Shown: positions 34,454-36,644 of the stretch, in pieces
Layout: the number at the start of each line of letters is the position of its first letter
How positions within the stretch are numbered: position 1 is the first letter of the stretch
DNA from: Planctomycetota bacterium
GTDB lineage: Bacteria > Planctomycetota > UBA1135 > UBA2386
DNA: 36,644 nt
Assembly (NCBI GenBank): GCA_020848735.1
Contig: JADLHO010000051.1
Coordinates: 1 to 36,644 of the forward strand
Direction: 5' to 3'
Position numbers and translations under genes: made by a program
The notes under the pieces: generated by a model
What the model was told of the DNA's origin: nothing
Databases searched by the model: none
The model's input: the letters and a program-made list of their open reading frames with translations, nothing else

Positions 34454-36193
34454 ATGAGACTCGATCCGATGCGCTCTCTCCAACGACTCGATCCTTCCAC
34501 CGTCCGCCGCGCGCGCGCGGCGGCACTCGGCCTGCTGCTCGCGGGCGCTGCCCAGTCGCAGGGCATTCTCTGGCGCCACGTCGCTGTTGCCGACGGCGAC
34601 AATCACGGGCGCGGCGTCGATGTCGCCGGTGATTGCAATGGCGATGGCGTGCCCGACCTCGTCGTCGGCGCGCCGGGGCATCGGGCGCCGCACGTCGATC
34701 AGGGGCGCGTCGTGCTGTATTCGGGCAGCACCGGTGCCATCCTCTTCTCCTGGCTCGGCTCGGCCGCGAACGACGACCTGGGCTTCTCCGTCGCCGGTGC
34801 GGGTGACGTGGACGGCGACGGCTACGACGACGTGATCGCCGGAGCACCGCACAACGACGGTCTCGTCGCCGCAGGTCACGTGAAGGTCTGGTCGGGTCGC
34901 ACCGGTGCGGTGATCTGGACCTTCAACGGCGTCGCGATCGGTGACACCTTCGGTCAGGCGGTCGATGGCGCAGGCGATGTCGACGCCGACGGCTTCGCGG
35001 ACCTGATCGTGGGTGCGCCGAACAATGACACGGCCGGAACGACCTCGGGCGCGGCATACCTCTACTCGGGCCGCACGGGAGCCTTGATCCGCGCCCACCT
35101 TGGTGCCTCGGTGCCGGAGTACTTCGGCCAGTCCGTCGCGGGCGCCGGCGACGTCGATCGCGATGGCTTCGACGACGTGATTGTCGGCGGACCCTCGGCG
35201 ATGGTCGGCGGCTCCCCGAGGGGGCGTGCCGTCGTGTACTCGGGCCGCACGGGTGCCGCGCTCTGGACCCTCAATGGCACGTCCCTCAACGACCGATTCG
35301 GTTCCTCCGTCGCCGGGGGTGGGGACGCCGACCGCGACGGCTGGCCCGATCTGCTCGTCGGCGCGCCCGATGACGACGACAACGGTTCGGATTCCGGGAC
35401 GCTCCGCCTGGTCTCGGGTCGTACCGGCACGCTGATCCGGAACCTCGTCGGTTCGGGTGGCGGTATGCGCTTCGGGACCGCGTGCGCCTTCGTCGGCGAT
35501 CTCGACGGCGACGGCCACTCGGACCTCGCCGGCAGCGAGAGCATGGCGAGCAGCGGCCTCTTCTTCAGCAATGGCGCGGTGCGCTGTTTCTCGGGCCGCA
35601 CGGGAGCCGCGATCGTGACCTTCGAGGGTGAGTCGGACTTCGCGTCGCTCGGGGAGGGCCTCGGCGGTTCGCTCGCCGCGGACTTCGATGGCGACGGGCT
35701 CGACGACGTCGTGGCCGGCGCGTTCCTCTGGAGCGATGGCGTGATCAATCCCGGCGCGGCCTACGTCTTCGACGCCGGCCGCAGCGGCACGCCGGCGCGC
35801 GTGCGCAGCGTGCGCATCGGCTGCGTCGGCTCGAATTCCCGGCTGCCCACCGCGCTCTCCCGCGGTACCCCCGGTCTCGGCGTTGCCTTCGCGCTCGCCC
35901 TCCGCGGCGCTCTGCCGAACGCGCTGACCGTGCTGAACCTGGGCACGGCGACGCAGGTCCCACTCGCGAGCTTCGGGATGCCTGGTTGCGAGCTCCTCGC
36001 CACCGCCGACGGCTTCTCCGTGCCGCACGTCTGTGATGCCAATGGCGTTGCCGCGAGCACTGCGATCACGGTCCCGAACTCGATCGCATTGATCGGCATC
36101 GAACTCGGTGCCCAATGGATCTGCGTCGACGGTGCCGCCAATGCGGCGGGGCTCACCGCATCGGACGGTCTCGTCCTCCGCATCGGCAGCTGA
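34454..36193 (+). CDS. Secreted FG-GAP beta-propeller protein with shared C-terminal domain
   Basis: This encodes 579 residues from ATG 34454, or 574 from ATG 34469; both lead into a signal peptide (RRARAAALGLLLAGAAQSQ). Seven FG-GAP repeats follow, each with a calcium-binding DxDxDG-like loop: DCNGDGVPDLVVGAP, DVDGDGYDDVIAGAP, DVDADGFADLIVGAP, DVDRDGFDDVIVGGP, DADRDGWPDLLVGAP, DLDGDGHSDLAGSE and DFDGDGLDDVVAGAF. This number fits one integrin-type seven-bladed propeller. YSGRTGAxI segments separate the blades. The C-terminal 120 residues (IGCVGSNSRLP, ALPNALTVLNLGTATQ, FGMPGCELLATADG, ALIGIELGAQWICVDG, TASDGLVLRIG) are the shared domain. It is probably extracellular and adhesive or structural; enzyme activity is not indicated. 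Confidence 0.93.
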   Translation: MRLDPMRSLQRLDPSTVRRARAAALGLLLAGAAQSQGILWRHVAVADGDNHGRGVDVAGDCNGDGVPDLVVGAPGHRAPHVDQGRVVLYSGSTGAILFSWLGSAANDDLGFSVAGAGDVDGDGYDDVIAGAPHNDGLVAAGHVKVWSGRTGAVIWTFNGVAIGDTFGQAVDGAGDVDADGFADLIVGAPNNDTAGTTSGAAYLYSGRTGALIRAHLGASVPEYFGQSVAGAGDVDRDGFDDVIVGGPSAMVGGSPRGRAVVYSGRTGAALWTLNGTSLNDRFGSSVAGGGDADRDGWPDLLVGAPDDDDNGSDSGTLRLVSGRTGTLIRNLVGSGGGMRFGTACAFVGDLDGDGHSDLAGSESMASSGLFFSNGAVRCFSGRTGAAIVTFEGESDFASLGEGLGGSLAADFDGDGLDDVVAGAFLWSDGVINPGAAYVFDAGRSGTPARVRSVRIGCVGSNSRLPTALSRGTPGLGVAFALALRGALPNALTVLNLGTATQVPLASFGMPGCELLATADGFSVPHVCDANGVAASTAITVPNSIALIGIELGAQWICVDGAANAAGLTASDGLVLRIGS

Positions 36194-36230
36194 CAGCGCA
36201 TCCCGTCTTCGTGCCGCGAACATCTCGCAT

Positions 36231-36260
36231 TTCCACGACCTGTGGCGCGGTCGTGCGGAA
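36231..36260 (+). terminator. Hairpin downstream of the FG-GAP gene
   Basis: CACGACC (36234-36240) and GGTCGTG (36249-36255) flank an 8-base loop. TTC and GAA extend the stem across a 2-base bulge. It starts 38 bp after the stop and is a plausible terminator without a U tract. Confidence 0.35.
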
Positions 36261-36466
36261 TCCACGTGCGGCCGATGGGGCGGGCGCAACCGCGCGCCGA
36301 TCCGCGTCGAGTTGCACGAAGCGAACGAGGGCCTGCAGTTCGGTGCGCGCCGTGCTAGTCTCCCCGCGCTCGTTCGGGTCGGACTCCACGCGATGGCCAT
36401 CCATCGTGCGGTGTCCTGAGCTTCGGACCGGCGCTCACTCAACTCTCACTCGAGGGAAAGGTCACA

Positions 36467-36529
36467 GTGAACATCACCCAATCGAAGGCCATGGGCCTCC
36501 TCGCCGCGGGCACGTTGCGCCTCTCCTAA
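36467..36529 (+). CDS. Possible 20-residue leader peptide or disrupted secreted-protein start
   Basis: GTG 36467 follows a good purine-rich ribosome-binding-like sequence (GAGGGAAAGG, five bases upstream). It opens a frame reading MNITQSKAMGLLAAGTLRLS before TAA. The basic-then-hydrophobic order resembles the start of a signal peptide cut short. It could be a leader peptide, a frameshifted gene start, or chance. Confidence 0.25.
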   Translation: MNITQSKAMGLLAAGTLRLS

Positions 36530-36644
36530 AGCAGCTGTAGCAGTTCGCGCCGGCTGGATCGGCGCCGTCACGACCTGAGACTCCGAGGGGATCGGACGCG
36601 TCGTAGCGCGTCGCGAGCTCGTCGGGGGAGAGTCACTTCGGGAA

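Larger units (their letters stand above)
36194..36644. other. 451-bp region without a convincing gene
   Basis: After the FG-GAP gene the open frames have non-protein composition. The region holds a hairpin near 36231-36260 and a possible GC-type -10 (GCTAGTCT at 36354-36361, no matching -35). A purine-rich GAGGGAAAGG at 36452-36461 lies just before GTG 36467. The next real gene is probably beyond the window. Confidence 0.5.

Noticed and set aside
1-36644. CRISPR arrays, transposases, integrases, attachment sites, toxin-antitoxin or restriction genes
   Set aside because: None of the supported proteins belongs to these classes, and I saw no direct-repeat arrays or terminal inverted repeats.

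Overview
The window is GC-rich, densely packed bacterial DNA of about 36.6 kb, with 22 well-supported protein genes and one doubtful mini-ORF. I see no rRNA, tRNA, CRISPR array, insertion sequence or phage gene. The combination of large secreted beta-propeller proteins (FG-GAP, Asp-box, and a repeat of the type ELWVSDGTxAGT), a shared C-terminal domain of about 130 residues on five of them, and very high GC suggests a member of the Planctomycetota or a similar environmental lineage. That placement is inference, because there is no taxonomic marker gene here.

Layout. (1) 1-3918, plus: the 3' part of a large unknown membrane protein, overlapping by 4 bp a GT-C type glycosyltransferase. (2) 3946-9699, minus: a GT87-type mannosyltransferase-like protein, a large secreted protein, a small membrane-anchored protein whose start overlaps it, and the ATPase YchF. 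(3) 9747-10532, plus: a BtpA-family TIM-barrel protein. It converges on a minus-strand methylmalonyl-CoA mutase small-subunit homologue (10553-12709). (4) 12820-16180, plus: acetate kinase, a LamG-like/VanZ membrane protein and a TPR protein, joined by two ATGA overlaps. (5) 16386-21035, plus: two secreted proteins carrying the shared C-terminal domain. (6) 21135-27078, minus: an Asp-box lipoprotein, a cupin-DUF2911 protein, an alpha/beta hydrolase overlapping its TetR-type regulator, and an OmpH/Skp-like periplasmic protein. A clean AT-rich inverted repeat, likely the TetR operator, lies upstream. (7) 27408-30285, minus: two tandem paralogues with a serine beta-lactamase-like fold in which the catalytic SxxK motif is destroyed. 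(8) 30349-34244, plus: an unusual zinc alcohol dehydrogenase overlapping by 4 bp an 815-residue protein with an S-adenosylhomocysteine-hydrolase-like core and a long unassigned N-terminal half. (9) 34454-36193, plus: an FG-GAP secreted protein, followed by about 450 bp with no convincing gene.

How they fit together. Most of the window serves the cell envelope: secreted propeller proteins, polyprenol-sugar glycosyltransferases, VanZ-like and OmpH-like proteins. Acetate kinase and the mutase homologue suggest acetate/propionate metabolism but are divergently transcribed. The strongest candidate for an undescribed system is the dehydrogenase plus SAHH-like pair at 30349-34244. Next come the shared C-terminal domain, which may be a sorting or anchoring signal, and the tandem pseudo-beta-lactamases.
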